Assembly (NCBI RefSeq): GCF_008369915.1
Contig: NZ_VSRN01000001.1
Coordinates: 1,116,001 to 1,180,000, forward strand
From: Dyadobacter sp. UC 10
Lineage (GTDB): Bacteria > Bacteroidota > Bacteroidia > Cytophagales > Spirosomataceae
DNA length: 64,000 nucleotides
Direction of reading: 5' to 3'
This document shows positions 1 to 9,640 of this stretch, piece after piece (positions within the stretch are counted from its first letter, which is position 1; each line of letters starts with the position of its first letter). A program made the translations under genes and the position numbers. Under the pieces are notes generated by a model. That model searched no databases. It saw only the letters and a list, made by a program, of their open reading frames with translations, and was not told where the DNA came from.

Positions 1-203
1 TAAGAAACGAGAGGGAGAAATTTGTTGCTTTTTACATGTCTACAATCGTAGCCAGGTTCATTCTGAGCCTGATTTTCATCGCCGTATTTTTATATCAGGG
101 GCTAAGTGATTCATTCCTATTTGTTATCAATTTTTTTGCACTCTATTTATTTTATACATGCTTTGAAATATATGGTTTGTATAGTAACTTGCGCCGCGAT
201 TGA
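1..203 (+). CDS. AtpI-like membrane protein, C-terminal part (5' end outside window)
   Basis: An open frame enters from the left edge (first full codon at base 3) and stops with TGA at 201-203, giving about 66 residues. It holds two hydrophobic segments separated by a short loop and ends in a basic tail (NLRRD). It lies 24 bases before atpB. In Bacteroidota the atpB gene is usually preceded by AtpZ/AtpI-like small membrane proteins thought to assist c-ring assembly or ion supply, so this is probably the end of such a protein; that rests on position and hydrophobicity, because no diagnostic motif is visible. An internal ATG at 36 could make a 55-residue protein, but the frame is open upstream of it, so a truncated longer gene is preferred. 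Confidence 0.55.
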   Translation, partial: RNEREKFVAFYMSTIVARFILSLIFIAVFLYQGLSDSFLFVINFFALYLFYTCFEIYGLYSNLRRD

Positions 204-227
204 CAAAGCATAGTATTTCAAGCCTTT

Positions 228-1322
228 ATGTATATCCACATCAGACGTTTTTTTACAATTGCCCTGGTAGCTGCTACCTGTCTTTTCAACGCTCCCGCGA
301 AGGCCGCCGAACCTACCCAGCACGAGGGTGAAAAGGTGACTGAGCGCATCAATGAAAAGGAGCATGAAATTGAACATAAGCTTGAAGAGCACGAAGAAGA
401 GTTCAAGATCGGCGAGATGATCATGCACCACATTGCCGACTCGCATGAATGGGAATTTACCCACGGCGTAGTGCTTCCGCTTCCTGTTATCCTCTATTCA
501 GAAGATCGCGGTATTGACGTTTTCTCTTCTTCTAATTTCCACAACGACCATCACGAATACAACGGATATCACCTGGTTCACGGTGATTCGGAGCAGGTTG
601 TTCCCGTTGACAAGTCCCGCAAGATCTACGATTTCTCTATTACGAAGAATGTAGCGTCCATGCTGATCAGCGCGGTGATATTGATCCTCGTTTTTACCAG
701 CATTGCAGGTTTTTATAAAAACAATAAGAATAAGGCGCCGAAAGGTTTTCAATCGGCTATGGAGGTAGTTATTCTCTTTATCCGGGACGAAGTTGTAAAG
801 CCGAGCATTGGTCCGAAGTACGAGAAATACCTGCCTTACCTGCTGACATTGTTCTTCTTTATATTGGTCAACAATATCATGGGCTTGCTTCCAGGTTCAG
901 CCAACCTGACAGGAAATATTGCGGTAACCATGACATTGGCGGTTCTGACATTCATTATCGTTCATTTGAATGCAAACGGCAACTACTATAAACACCTTGT
1001 AAAACCGACCGGCGTACCAGCTCCGCTGCTGCTTATTATGATCCCGGTTGAAATAGTTGGTGTATTCATGAAACCTTTCTCTCTGATGGTGCGGCTTTTC
1101 GCCAACATCACAGCGGGCCACATTATTCTTCTAAGCCTTTTCGGTCTGATCTTTATTTTCCAAAGCTTCGTGATCGCGCCTGTCATTTCGCTTTTTGCCC
1201 TGTTCCTCAATTTTATTGAGATCATGGTTGCATTTATCCAGGCATTTATTTTTACCCTGTTATCGTCCATGTACATCGGCAGCGCTATTGAAGAACATAG
1301 CGACGCAGACCACGGACATTGA
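228..1322 (+). CDS. atpB: F0F1 ATP synthase subunit a
   Basis: Subunit a of the membrane F0 sector forms the proton half-channels beside the c-ring. The 364-residue product has an N-terminal signal peptide (about 1-26, ending PAKA) and a His/Glu-rich periplasmic extension to about residue 130, typical of Bacteroidota and absent from the E. coli protein. Several membrane helices follow. The essential arginine is Arg289 in the segment SLMVRLFANITAGH, equivalent to E. coli Arg210. The C-terminus is His/Asp-rich (EEHSDADHGH). It is the first complete gene of an atpB-E-F-H cluster, 44 bases before atpE. ATG at 228 is chosen because it gives a complete signal peptide. Confidence 0.96.
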   Translation: MYIHIRRFFTIALVAATCLFNAPAKAAEPTQHEGEKVTERINEKEHEIEHKLEEHEEEFKIGEMIMHHIADSHEWEFTHGVVLPLPVILYSEDRGIDVFSSSNFHNDHHEYNGYHLVHGDSEQVVPVDKSRKIYDFSITKNVASMLISAVILILVFTSIAGFYKNNKNKAPKGFQSAMEVVILFIRDEVVKPSIGPKYEKYLPYLLTLFFFILVNNIMGLLPGSANLTGNIAVTMTLAVLTFIIVHLNANGNYYKHLVKPTGVPAPLLLIMIPVEIVGVFMKPFSLMVRLFANITAGHIILLSLFGLIFIFQSFVIAPVISLFALFLNFIEIMVAFIQAFIFTLLSSMYIGSAIEEHSDADHGH

Positions 1323-1354
1323 TTCTGAATCTCTTTTTATCAATTATATTTTAA

Positions 1355-1630
<276 letters not shown>

Positions 1631-1692
1631 TAAAGAAATTGGACTTGGTCCTTACTTCATATGCATTAGGCTGAGAAGTAAAATGAAACTCT

Positions 1693-1722
1693 TCGTGGAA
1701 GCATTAGGCTTCCACGATTTTT
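1693..1722 (+). terminator. Terminator-like hairpin between atpE and atpF
   Basis: A perfect 10-base stem (1693-1702 with 1708-1717), a five-base loop and a run of five T's form a short intrinsic-terminator shape inside the ATP synthase operon. The gap between atpE and atpF (130 bases) is much longer than the other gaps in the cluster. A partial terminator or RNA-processing stop here would favour atpB-atpE mRNA over atpF-atpH mRNA; that role is inferred. Confidence 0.6.
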
Positions 1723-1760
1723 GAAAAAAGAGAGCTGTTAACACTTAAACTCATCATTAT

Positions 1761-2255
1761 ATGTCATTGCTTACTCCAAACCCAGGTCTGATATTCTGGA
1801 TGCTTGTAGTATTCTTACTGGTGGTTTTCATCCTTGCGAAATTCGCCTGGAAACCGATCATCAAAGGCCTTAAAGACCGCGAAAACGAAATTCAGGGTGC
1901 ATTGGATCTGGCAGAAAAAACCAGAGCTGAAATGATCCAGTTGAAATCTGACAACGAAAAACTCATCGCAGAAGCGAATGCAGTTCGTGACCAGATCCTG
2001 CGTGAAGCCAAGGATGCTGCTGACCGCACCATTGCAGAATCAAAAGACAAAGCGGCTGTGGAAGCACAGAAAATGATCGAAAGTGCACAAGCCGCTATCC
2101 GTAACGAACAGCAGCTTGCAGTTTCGAAAATCAGAAAAGAAGTAGCGACCCTGTCTCTTGAAATCGCTGAAAAAGTATTGCAGCGTGAACTGAAAGATAA
2201 AGAAGCTCAGGAAAAATTGATCGCGGAACTCGCTTCTTCTGCACGTCTTAATTAA
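1761..2255 (+). CDS. atpF: F0F1 ATP synthase subunit b
   Basis: Subunit b is the peripheral stalk that holds the F1 head still against rotation. The 164-residue protein has a single N-terminal membrane helix (about residues 8-27) followed by the conserved WKPI segment and a long, charged, Ala/Glu/Lys-rich helical region that should dimerise as a coiled coil. Length and layout are normal for the family. It ends 14 bases before atpH and these two are surely co-transcribed. The gene follows the atpE-atpF hairpin, so its expression may be lower than that of atpE. Confidence 0.95.
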   Translation: MSLLTPNPGLIFWMLVVFLLVVFILAKFAWKPIIKGLKDRENEIQGALDLAEKTRAEMIQLKSDNEKLIAEANAVRDQILREAKDAADRTIAESKDKAAVEAQKMIESAQAAIRNEQQLAVSKIRKEVATLSLEIAEKVLQRELKDKEAQEKLIAELASSARLN

Positions 2256-2269
2256 ACATTTGATTTCCG

Positions 2270-2806
2270 ATGTCAGTAAGTATTGTAGCTGCCAGATACG
2301 CAAAATCCCTGATTGAACTCGCAAAAGAGCAAAATGTGCTTGAAGCGGTTTACCAGGATATGATTTTGTTCAAAGACACTGCCGACAAGAACAGAGGTTT
2401 GATGCTTGCATTGAAAAGCCCTGTCGTTCGTCACGAGAAGAAATCAGGTATTTTGAAAGCCCTGTTCGAAGCCCGCGTCAACCCCGTGTCCTACGCAATC
2501 TTCAAAATCATCACTAAGAAGAACCGTGAATCGATTTTGGATGAGATTGCAAATGAGTTTATAAAAGCATATAATCTGAACCAGGGAATCCAGAAAGCAT
2601 TGGTAGTGACAACTACCCCGCTAACAGATGAACTGCGTCAGCAATTTATAGAAATCGTTAAGTCCGCAACCGGAAAAACGGTACAGCTTGCCGAGAAGAT
2701 CAATCCATCAATTATTGGCGGATACGTATTGACTATTGAAGACCGTCAGATCGACGCGTCTTTGAAGAGCAGGCTGAATGAGCTTAAATTACAGTTAGTA
2801 AACTGA
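2270..2806 (+). CDS. atpH: F0F1 ATP synthase subunit delta
   Basis: The delta (OSCP) subunit links the top of the F1 head to the b stalk. The 178-residue product starts with the family signature of an N-terminal helical bundle (VAARYAKSLIELAKEQ) and ends with the conserved region around PSIIGGYVLTIEDRQIDAS, matching the usual length. It is the last gene of this cluster: a strong terminator begins 22 bases after the stop and the next gene is on the other strand. The usual followers atpA and atpG are therefore not here and must lie elsewhere. Confidence 0.95.
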   Translation: MSVSIVAARYAKSLIELAKEQNVLEAVYQDMILFKDTADKNRGLMLALKSPVVRHEKKSGILKALFEARVNPVSYAIFKIITKKNRESILDEIANEFIKAYNLNQGIQKALVVTTTPLTDELRQQFIEIVKSATGKTVQLAEKINPSIIGGYVLTIEDRQIDASLKSRLNELKLQLVN

Positions 2807-2827
2807 ATTTTTATCTGCATAATTTGG

Positions 2828-2861
2828 AAGACCCGGCTGCTATGCGGCCGGGTCTTTTTTT
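2828..2861 (+). terminator. Intrinsic terminator after atpH
   Basis: A perfect eight-base G+C-rich stem (2830-2837 with 2847-2854), extended by A-T pairs at its base, with a nine-base loop, is followed by a seven-T run. It closes the atpB-E-F-H transcript. The other side is not T-rich, so it works best on the plus strand. Confidence 0.88.
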
Positions 2862-2865
2862 ATTC

Positions 2866-3750
2866 CTATACTTTCATTTTCGTCACATTCTGGAAACTGA
2901 TCTCTATCGCTTCCAATGGTGGCCTTTTGGCTATATCCTGCTCCACGAAGAAGTGCGTCAGACCGGCCGTTTTGCGGGCTGCAAATATCTTTTTGAAGTC
3001 GATTGAACCTGTACCTACTTCGGCAAATGATTGATCTGTTTTATCCATATCCTTTACGTGCCAAAGTGGGAAGCGGCCAGGATATTTCTTGAACAGATCA
3101 ACCGGATCCATACCTGCCTTTACGATCCAGTATAAGTCTAGTTCCAGTTTCACCAGGTTTGGGTCGGTCGAAGCGATCAGGTCATAAGGAAGCTTACCAT
3201 CGATCTTTTTGAATTCAAAATCGTGGTTGTGATAGCCAAACTGTAAACCTGCCTTCTTAGCCACCTCGCCCGACTTATTGAACAGATCAACATAGCTTTT
3301 ATATTGATCGATCGTCTTACGTTCTCCCTCAGTCAGATATGCACATACTGCGTATTTCTGCCCTATTTCAGCCGCATCGTCAACCGCCTGCTGCCAGTTA
3401 TTGCTCAGACTGCCGATCGCCTTTTTGTTTTCCACACCTGCACCATAATGCCCGCTCACCGGATCCAGGCCCAAATCATTCAATATTTTCTTAAATTCTT
3501 TTGGTGTTTTACCGAAGAATTTGCCGTCGTTGTAGCCGAAAAGTTCGACTTCCTTATAGCCGATTGCTGAAACCTTTTTAAGCGTTCCCAGCAAATCTTT
3601 GGACAACTCATTTCTGAGCGTATACAACTGCAAGCCAATTTTTGAAGCTGCCTTTTGTTCCCAATTCAATCTGGACAACATAGGCGTTGCCAGCATCAGC
3701 GCACTGGCTTTCATAAAGGATTTCCGGGAAATCTTCTCTTCGTAGTTCAT
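2866..3750 (-). CDS. Exported sugar phosphate isomerase/epimerase-like TIM-barrel protein
   Basis: A 294-residue protein of the AP-endonuclease-2 type TIM-barrel family (IolE/xylose isomerase-like). Visible family motifs are GYHNHDFE at 172-179, ELDLYW at 203-208, WHVKD at 230-234 and VEQD at 269-272, which together supply the usual metal-binding acidic and His residues. The N-terminus SRKSFMK (8-14) followed by a hydrophobic stretch resembles a Tat signal with the twin arginine changed to Arg-Lys, so export is likely but the route is uncertain. It starts 25 bases after the stop of a secreted esterase and probably shares its transcript, suggesting joint work on an extracytoplasmic sugar or sugar ester. 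The substrate is unknown. Confidence 0.85.
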   Translation of the reverse strand: MNYEEKISRKSFMKASALMLATPMLSRLNWEQKAASKIGLQLYTLRNELSKDLLGTLKKVSAIGYKEVELFGYNDGKFFGKTPKEFKKILNDLGLDPVSGHYGAGVENKKAIGSLSNNWQQAVDDAAEIGQKYAVCAYLTEGERKTIDQYKSYVDLFNKSGEVAKKAGLQFGYHNHDFEFKKIDGKLPYDLIASTDPNLVKLELDLYWIVKAGMDPVDLFKKYPGRFPLWHVKDMDKTDQSFAEVGTGSIDFKKIFAARKTAGLTHFFVEQDIAKRPPLEAIEISFQNVTKMKV

Positions 3751-3775
3751 CGGTTATTTATAAAAAGTAATAATT

Positions 3776-5455
3776 CTATTTGGTAAAATTTACAGCGCCC
3801 GAGGTGGAAAGTTTCGTCTTCACCTCTTCCGGGACCTTCCACTCAGCGGTGAAGTAGCCATCTGCTACGATGTTTTTTGCGCTGTCTTTAAATAAAAGAA
3901 AATCTTTGTAGTCTGACAATTTGCGATGCATGACAGGCACAAATGGATACCCCTGATCCTCCGTTCCCATCCACCACGGCAGGCCAGAATTAACCGCAAC
4001 ATAATGTTTATCCATTGGGAAAACGTAAAACAGACCGTGGCTTTTGTCGGCCGGATTCAAGTGTAGGGGTAATTTGTCTGCAACCTTGGCTATATAAGAA
4101 TTTGTTTCTTTCGTTCCAAAAAGGATCAAATTGCTATTTTCCAGATCGCTTGGGCGAACTTCCTTGTCAGCCAGCACGCGAGGAAAAAACATAATTCTTC
4201 CCAAAAAAGCCCCCCGGTATTGAGACCAGTTTGCAGCCGTATTTGCAATTTCCATCCGTTTTGCAAGTTCTTCCGGCGAAGGATTGTCGGCAGTTCCGTA
4301 AACATACACATGCCGCGTCGAGAATGCATCCAAAATCGGCCCTTCTGCACCTTTTCTTTTACCTGCCGCAATGGTCATGGTATTAGGAGCGAACGTCCAG
4401 ACACCTTTATTTTTAACAAATGAAAATGTGCTGTCAGCTTTGACCGACAGATCAACTCCGTCCAGTTCCACTGAAACATTACCCGGCTTGAATTTTGGAT
4501 GGTTTTTCAGATTCAAGGTAAAGGCGTCCAGATTTTTAGTGGTGATCTGCAGAGCGTTCGGCTTCGCCAGATTCGCATCGATTTCAGCCAATTTACCATA
4601 GTCGATCTTATCGAATTTTACCCAAAACGATTTATCATACTTATAAAGCTTGCTCACGAATCTGACACGGTCAGGATAGGGATTTCTCTCTGCGTGGCTG
4701 AACCATTCGAAAATAAACTGGTTATCATATGCGCTCACCCAGCTATCATGCTTCACATCAACAAACTCTTTATAGCTCACTTCCACACCAATATCCTGTA
4801 AATGGCTTACCCACTTTCGTGTACCGTCCACAGGAACGACCGGATCGGCATCGCCGTGAAAGAAATGAACAGGAAAATTGAGCGCATTAGCGGCCAGCTC
4901 GAACGTGCCGGCAGGAGGTGCAGGACAGACAGGCGCAATTGCAGCCCAGATATCAGGCCTGGTCAAACCGATCCAGAGCGTGCCTCCGCCACCCATTGAA
5001 AGGCCGGTCAGAGATATTCTGTTCTCGTCGATATTGAAACGTCTCTTTACATCATCCAGCATATCATAGACATCCTCTTCCGGAATACCCTGATAACCTG
5101 CTGTACCCCTTGCGTACACAGATGCAACTATAAAGTCGACATCATCCCACTTCGGAAAATAACGGGAAGCTTCGACATCTGTTTCGCCTTCTGCATTACT
5201 TTTCCCAAAGACGCGACGTAGCGCAAGCCTATGGTTAGATCCGGCCCCATGAAGCATTACTATGAGCGGGTACTTCTTGTTTTCATCGTAATTGGGAGGC
5301 AGATATAACCCGTAAGGTTGATCGGTATCGTCAGCATCAGAAAAGAAAGAAAGCACCTGTGGGCCGCTGGCGTACTTTTGGGCGCTTGTATTAGTGATTG
5401 TCGACAGTAACCCGAGTAAGAGAAGAAACGCAGCCTTTGTAAAATGAAGCTTCAT
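3776..5455 (-). CDS. Secreted alpha/beta-hydrolase (esterase/peptidase S9-like)
   Basis: A 559-residue exported hydrolase. A signal peptide (about 1-26, ending TSAQ) precedes an alpha/beta-hydrolase domain (about 45-255) with nucleophile Ser153 in GLSMGG, the acid probably Asp204 in HGDADPVVP and His236 in VKHDSW. The oxyanion region is LHGAGSNH. Residues 260-559 form a second part I do not recognise, containing a stretch GTKETNSYIAKVADKLPL. Similar two-part proteins are annotated as prolyl-oligopeptidase-family, PHB-depolymerase-like or carboxylesterase, so carboxylic-ester hydrolysis is the safest statement. It is first of a probable two-gene unit with the exported isomerase-like gene. Confidence 0.82.
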   Translation of the reverse strand: MKLHFTKAAFLLLLGLLSTITNTSAQKYASGPQVLSFFSDADDTDQPYGLYLPPNYDENKKYPLIVMLHGAGSNHRLALRRVFGKSNAEGETDVEASRYFPKWDDVDFIVASVYARGTAGYQGIPEEDVYDMLDDVKRRFNIDENRISLTGLSMGGGGTLWIGLTRPDIWAAIAPVCPAPPAGTFELAANALNFPVHFFHGDADPVVPVDGTRKWVSHLQDIGVEVSYKEFVDVKHDSWVSAYDNQFIFEWFSHAERNPYPDRVRFVSKLYKYDKSFWVKFDKIDYGKLAEIDANLAKPNALQITTKNLDAFTLNLKNHPKFKPGNVSVELDGVDLSVKADSTFSFVKNKGVWTFAPNTMTIAAGKRKGAEGPILDAFSTRHVYVYGTADNPSPEELAKRMEIANTAANWSQYRGAFLGRIMFFPRVLADKEVRPSDLENSNLILFGTKETNSYIAKVADKLPLHLNPADKSHGLFYVFPMDKHYVAVNSGLPWWMGTEDQGYPFVPVMHRKLSDYKDFLLFKDSAKNIVADGYFTAEWKVPEEVKTKLSTSGAVNFTK

Positions 5456-5555
5456 CTGCTATTTAATTATTTGTTGGTTAAATATAAATGAATTCATCAT
5501 GTGAACGCACAAATCCGGCAAATGCTTTGAATTGGTCCTGTTAATAATTGTCAAC

Positions 5556-5584
5556 AAAAAAAGGCAGATCTTTCGACCTGCCCC
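5556..5584 (-). terminator. Intrinsic terminator after clpC
   Basis: On the minus strand an eight-base stem (5582-5575 with 5570-5563, one G-U pair) capped by a GAAA tetraloop is followed by seven T's. It lies about 35 bases beyond the clpC stop codon. Confidence 0.85.
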
Positions 5585-5617
5585 TTTTAACGTCTCTATA
5601 TTATTCTGATCAGCTAC

Positions 5618-8155
5618 CTAGTTCGCTAACTCTTCTTCTTTTTTACGAACTGTGATCACCAGTTGCTCGCTGTTTTCTTCGTGATTAGCAACCAGCACAT
5701 CGCCTTCACGCAAATCACCTTTCAGGATTTCCTCTGCTACGGGATCTTCCAGGTATTTCTGGATCGCGCGGTTCAAAGGACGAGCGCCATATTGCGGATC
5801 ATATCCTTTTTCAGAAAGGAAATCTTTTGCAGAAACAGTCAGCTCGATTTCATAACCCAATCCTTTCACACGGTTGAACAACTTGCCCAGAGAAATATCA
5901 ATAATTCTGTGCAGATCCTCGCGTTGCAGCGAGTTGAAAACGATCACATCGTCCAAACGGTTCAGGAACTCAGGGGAGAATGCCTTACGAAGCGCACTTT
6001 GGATCGTACCTTTCATGATGTCATCCTGGTTCTCCGTTTTGGCCTTGGTCGAGAAACCGATTCCGGATCCGAAATCTTTCAAATCACGGGCTCCTATGTT
6101 AGAAGTCATGATAATGATCGTATTTCTGAAATCCACTCTTCTTCCCAAACCGTCAGTCAGGATTCCATCGTCAAGCACTTGTAACAGAATATTGAACACA
6201 TCCGGGTGCGCCTTTTCGATTTCATCCAGAAGCACGACGCTATATGGTTTTCTTCTGATTTTTTCAGTCAGCTGGCCACCTTCTTCGTAACCTACATATC
6301 CCGGAGGTGCTCCAACCAAACGAGACACGCTGAATTTCTCCATGTACTCGCTCATATCAATCCGTACCAGGGAATCATCTTTATCAAACAGATAAGTTGA
6401 CAATACTTTGGCAAGCTCCGTTTTACCAACACCAGTGGGTCCAAGGAAAATAAACGAGCCGATTGGTTTTTTAGGATCTTTCAGCCCAACCCGGGTACGC
6501 TGGATCGCTTTGGTCAGCTTTTCAATAGGGGGATCTTGTCCGATTACCTTACTTTTGAGCTCCTCTGCCATATTCAGCAATTTCTTGCCTTCATCCATGG
6601 ACACATTCGTCACTGGAATACCAGTCATCATTGCTACCACCTCAGCTACATTATGCTCAGTTACCGTGTAGCGCTTTTGCTTGGTTTCTTCTTCCCAGGC
6701 CAGCTTCGCACGGTCCAGCTGATCGATCAGTTTCTTTTCACGATCTCTTAGCTGCGCTGCTTCTTCATATTTCTGGCTTTTTACGACCCGGTTTTTCTCT
6801 TGCTTGATGTTTTCGATCTGCTCTTCCAATACCAGAATATCCTCCGGAACAGTAATGTTGCTGATGTGAACTCTCGCACCGACTTCATCCAGTACGTCAA
6901 TCGCTTTATCAGGCAGGAACCTGTCGGTAATATACCTCTCAGATAGCTTCACAGCAGTACTGATCGACTCCGGTGTATAATTGACGTGGTGGTGATCCTC
7001 GTATTTATCTTTGATATTCTCAAGGATCTGAATGGTCTCTTCAATTGAAGTAGCATCGACCATTACCATCTGGAACCGACGTGCCAAAGCGCCATCCTTC
7101 TCAATATACTGACGATATTCATCCAAAGTAGTGGCACCGATACACTGGATTTCTCCGCGCGACAATGCCGGCTTAAACATATTGGAAGCATCCAGAGAAC
7201 CCGAAGCGCCGCCTGCACCAACGATCGTATGCAGCTCATCAATGAAAAGAATCACGTCAGGAGACTTTTCAAGCTCATTCATCACAGCCTTCATTCTTTC
7301 TTCGAATTGACCGCGGTATTTGGTACCAGCTACCAGTGAAGCCAGATCTAGCGTCACTACCCGTTTGCCAAACAGCACGCGTGATACTTTCTTCTGAACA
7401 ATACGCAATGCAAGTCCCTCAGCAATAGCCGTTTTACCTACACCTGGTTCACCGATCAGAATTGGGTTATTTTTCTTGCGACGGCTCAGGATCTGCGCTA
7501 CGCGCTCGATTTCTTTTTCACGGCCAACAATAGGATCAAGTTTGCCGACTTCGGCCATTTTCGTCAGATCCCGTCCGAAATTATCTAAAACAGGCGTGCG
7601 CGACTTTTCGGCACCTTTGGATTCTTTTCCGGATGAAGAACCGCCGCCTCCAAACATTCCGCCTCTTGCTTCGTCGTCTCCGTCCTCGGTCTCCGGCCCC
7701 ATATGAGGTCTGGATCCTGATGATTGATATTCTAACATTTCCTTAATGACTTCGTAGTTAACATTAAATTTATGTAAGATCTGTGTGCCTACATTGTCTT
7801 CATCCCGCAGGATCGACAACAACAAATGCTCGGTTCCGATCAATGTACTTTTGAATATCTTGGCTTCGAGATAAGTGATTTTAAGTACTTTCTCTGACTG
7901 CCTTGTCAAAGGTATATTTTGGAGGTTCTTCACATTATTTGTTGCGGCTCCCTTGGTCGCCTGTTCGATCGTCTGACGTACATCGTCCAACGAAACGCCA
8001 AGCTTTTTAAGTAATCCAATCGCCACGCCGTCACCCTCACGAATCATTCCCAGTAGTAAGTGTTCTGCTCCAATGTAATCATGGCCAAGTCGGAGGGCTT
8101 CTTCCCGGCTCATAGAAATTACTTCTTTCACTCTATTCGAAAATTTTGCTTCCAT
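5618..8155 (-). CDS. clpC: ATP-dependent Clp protease ATP-binding subunit ClpC
   Basis: An 845-residue Hsp100/AAA+ unfoldase that feeds substrates to ClpP. The order is the two-repeat Clp N-domain (about 1-145), a Gly/Ser-rich linker, AAA+ domain 1 with Walker A at 235-242 (GEPGVGKT), a UVR-containing middle domain near 445-490 ([12 protein letters not shown]), AAA+ domain 2 with Walker A at 572-579 (GPTGVGKT), and the C-terminal D2-small domain. The UVR motif and short middle domain separate ClpC from ClpB. An ATG at 8185 would add ten residues (MSLNTFYCYT), but homologues start MEAKFSNRV, so 8155 is chosen. No ctsR or mcsAB regulator is adjacent. Confidence 0.96.
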   Translation of the reverse strand: MEAKFSNRVKEVISMSREEALRLGHDYIGAEHLLLGMIREGDGVAIGLLKKLGVSLDDVRQTIEQATKGAATNNVKNLQNIPLTRQSEKVLKITYLEAKIFKSTLIGTEHLLLSILRDEDNVGTQILHKFNVNYEVIKEMLEYQSSGSRPHMGPETEDGDDEARGGMFGGGGSSSGKESKGAEKSRTPVLDNFGRDLTKMAEVGKLDPIVGREKEIERVAQILSRRKKNNPILIGEPGVGKTAIAEGLALRIVQKKVSRVLFGKRVVTLDLASLVAGTKYRGQFEERMKAVMNELEKSPDVILFIDELHTIVGAGGASGSLDASNMFKPALSRGEIQCIGATTLDEYRQYIEKDGALARRFQMVMVDATSIEETIQILENIKDKYEDHHHVNYTPESISTAVKLSERYITDRFLPDKAIDVLDEVGARVHISNITVPEDILVLEEQIENIKQEKNRVVKSQKYEEAAQLRDREKKLIDQLDRAKLAWEEETKQKRYTVTEHNVAEVVAMMTGIPVTNVSMDEGKKLLNMAEELKSKVIGQDPPIEKLTKAIQRTRVGLKDPKKPIGSFIFLGPTGVGKTELAKVLSTYLFDKDDSLVRIDMSEYMEKFSVSRLVGAPPGYVGYEEGGQLTEKIRRKPYSVVLLDEIEKAHPDVFNILLQVLDDGILTDGLGRRVDFRNTIIIMTSNIGARDLKDFGSGIGFSTKAKTENQDDIMKGTIQSALRKAFSPEFLNRLDDVIVFNSLQREDLHRIIDISLGKLFNRVKGLGYEIELTVSAKDFLSEKGYDPQYGARPLNRAIQKYLEDPVAEEILKGDLREGDVLVANHEENSEQLVITVRKKEEELAN

Positions 8156-8219
8156 TGTGTAGCAATAAAAAGTGTTTAAGGACATTAACGCTACTTGAGC
8201 TTACTTTGTTCAAATAGCT

Positions 8220-8885
8220 TTATTGAGACTTACAGGATCTTAACAAAACACTTTTTGCTTCCGGCCCCATGTTAAAGAGTAAATCAATAATGCTAAGATT
8301 GCCAACAAAATCATTCCCGAAAGTCTGATAATAAGGCGCTGGCTGGTAGTAAGAAAAGGAATGCAGGCTTTTTTTATTGTTTATGAGCGATATAACGTTA
8401 TCGACGCAATTTTCTTCTTCCGACTCACCTGACAAAATGTACCTAATCTCCTTTTTAACCCCTACCAATCTAAGACAAATTGTCAATAATTCATAATTCA
8501 AATCCGCCAGGAATTTCAGTCTTTTTTCGTAAGTGTGGGTAAATTCAGATATGTAAAATTCGTAAAACGGAGACTTTCCGTAAGCGGATTTCAAACAACC
8601 CAAATGCCGCCTCAGCCAATCCTGGTTGTAATCGATCAAAATATCTTTTGTGGGGCTTGCTGCGTCGTATCCTTTTACGGGAACCGTCAATACATCAATT
8701 TTATTGGTAGTTAGCACACTACACCGGTTCCTAAACGTCTGCTTCACGTATCTCTCCGCTACATCAATCAAAATCCGGTCGTACTGAAGAATGCAGGTAA
8801 AGTATTCCAGGCAAGGCAAATACTGTAATTCTATTCTCGCCGTCCTGTTTTGCGCACTTTTCACTGATATTTCCGACACTATCAA
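8220..8885 (-). CDS. WbqC-like family protein
   Basis: A 221-residue protein matching the WbqC-like family by its ordered motifs: YLPCLEYF near the start, IDVAERYVKQTFRNRC (about 40-55), a VPV block, the TKDILIDY segment, SAYGKSPFYE (about 110-119) and the terminal SIIDLLFNMGPE. WbqC is encoded in some O-antigen clusters but its reaction is unproven; family members occur as lone genes in Bacteroidota. The gene sits 64 bases before clpC on the same strand. It looks more A+T-rich than its neighbours by eye (not computed). A nearby GT2 gene leaves a surface-polysaccharide role possible. Confidence 0.75.
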   Translation of the reverse strand: MIVSEISVKSAQNRTARIELQYLPCLEYFTCILQYDRILIDVAERYVKQTFRNRCSVLTTNKIDVLTVPVKGYDAASPTKDILIDYNQDWLRRHLGCLKSAYGKSPFYEFYISEFTHTYEKRLKFLADLNYELLTICLRLVGVKKEIRYILSGESEEENCVDNVISLINNKKSLHSFSYYQPAPYYQTFGNDFVGNLSIIDLLFNMGPEAKSVLLRSCKSQ

Positions 8886-8939
8886 ATATGCTAAAGCCTG
8901 GTGATATTATCAAAAAATTTATAATAATTATTTTCCATG

Positions 8940-9000
8940 GTCAGCAATGTTCAATACTGACTTGGATCTTTACAATTTTCGGTCAGGAAAAAATACTGAC
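8940..9000 (-). repeat. Two tandem hairpins with the same GTCAG/CTGAC stem
   Basis: Bases 8940-8944/8957-8961 and 8982-8986/8996-9000 form two small hairpins sharing the same five-base stem, so strands can re-pair between them. The right one overlaps the end of the YrdC/Sua5 gene. It could be a 3' mRNA structure or a chance repeat. Confidence 0.3.
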
Positions 9001-9609
9001 ATCCCCTAGACCTTCCCGTATCACTTCAAAGTCGTCGGCATCTGCTTTCACAATGGTCGAAGGAATATTGCCCCCGTAACCACCATCAATTACCATGTCA
9101 ACCTGGTGCATGAATTTTTCATAAATCAACTCAGGATCAGTAGAGTACTCGATGATTTCATCGTCATCTTTAATGGAGGTGGTTACGATTGGATTGCCAA
9201 GATCCTTCACGATCAGCCTCGGAATCAGGTTGTCCGGTACCCTGATTCCAACCGTTTTTTTATTGGTATTTAAAAGCTTGGGAACGTTGCTGGTAGCGTC
9301 GAGAATAAAGGTGTAAGGTCCTGGCAGCACACGTTTCATCATCTTAAAGGCGGTATTGCCAACTCTGGCGTAGTCCGCGATGTGACTCAGGTCGTAACAG
9401 ATAAATGAAAAGTCGTTTTTCTGGGGTTTGATACCTTTAATACGGGCGATTTTTTCTACGGCCCTTGTATTGTAAATATCGCAGCCCAGCCCATAAATCG
9501 TGTCCGTCGGATAAATAACCAGCCCACCGCCACGCAGGCATTCGACGACCTGACGTATTCGTCTCTCGTCGGGATTTTGGGGATAAATTTTAATGAATTC
9601 AGCAGGCAT
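8983..9609 (-). CDS. L-threonylcarbamoyladenylate synthase-type protein (YrdC/Sua5/YciO family)
   Basis: A 208-residue YrdC-domain protein. Family members make threonylcarbamoyl-AMP from threonine, bicarbonate and ATP for the t6A37 tRNA modification. The signature PTDTIYGLGCDI lies at about residues 34-45, and the region around PGPYTFIL and KKTVGIRVPD is also typical. The length and N-terminus (AEFIKIYPQNP) resemble the YciO branch, whose role in t6A is less certain than that of TsaC/Sua5, so a bacterial paralogue may also exist elsewhere. It lies 31 bases after the GT2 glycosyltransferase gene on the same strand. Confidence 0.85.
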   Translation of the reverse strand: MPAEFIKIYPQNPDERRIRQVVECLRGGGLVIYPTDTIYGLGCDIYNTRAVEKIARIKGIKPQKNDFSFICYDLSHIADYARVGNTAFKMMKRVLPGPYTFILDATSNVPKLLNTNKKTVGIRVPDNLIPRLIVKDLGNPIVTTSIKDDDEIIEYSTDPELIYEKFMHQVDMVIDGGYGGNIPSTIVKADADDFEVIREGLGDVSIFS

Positions 9610-9640
9610 AGGAATTTGTAACTTTTGTTAAACAACACCG

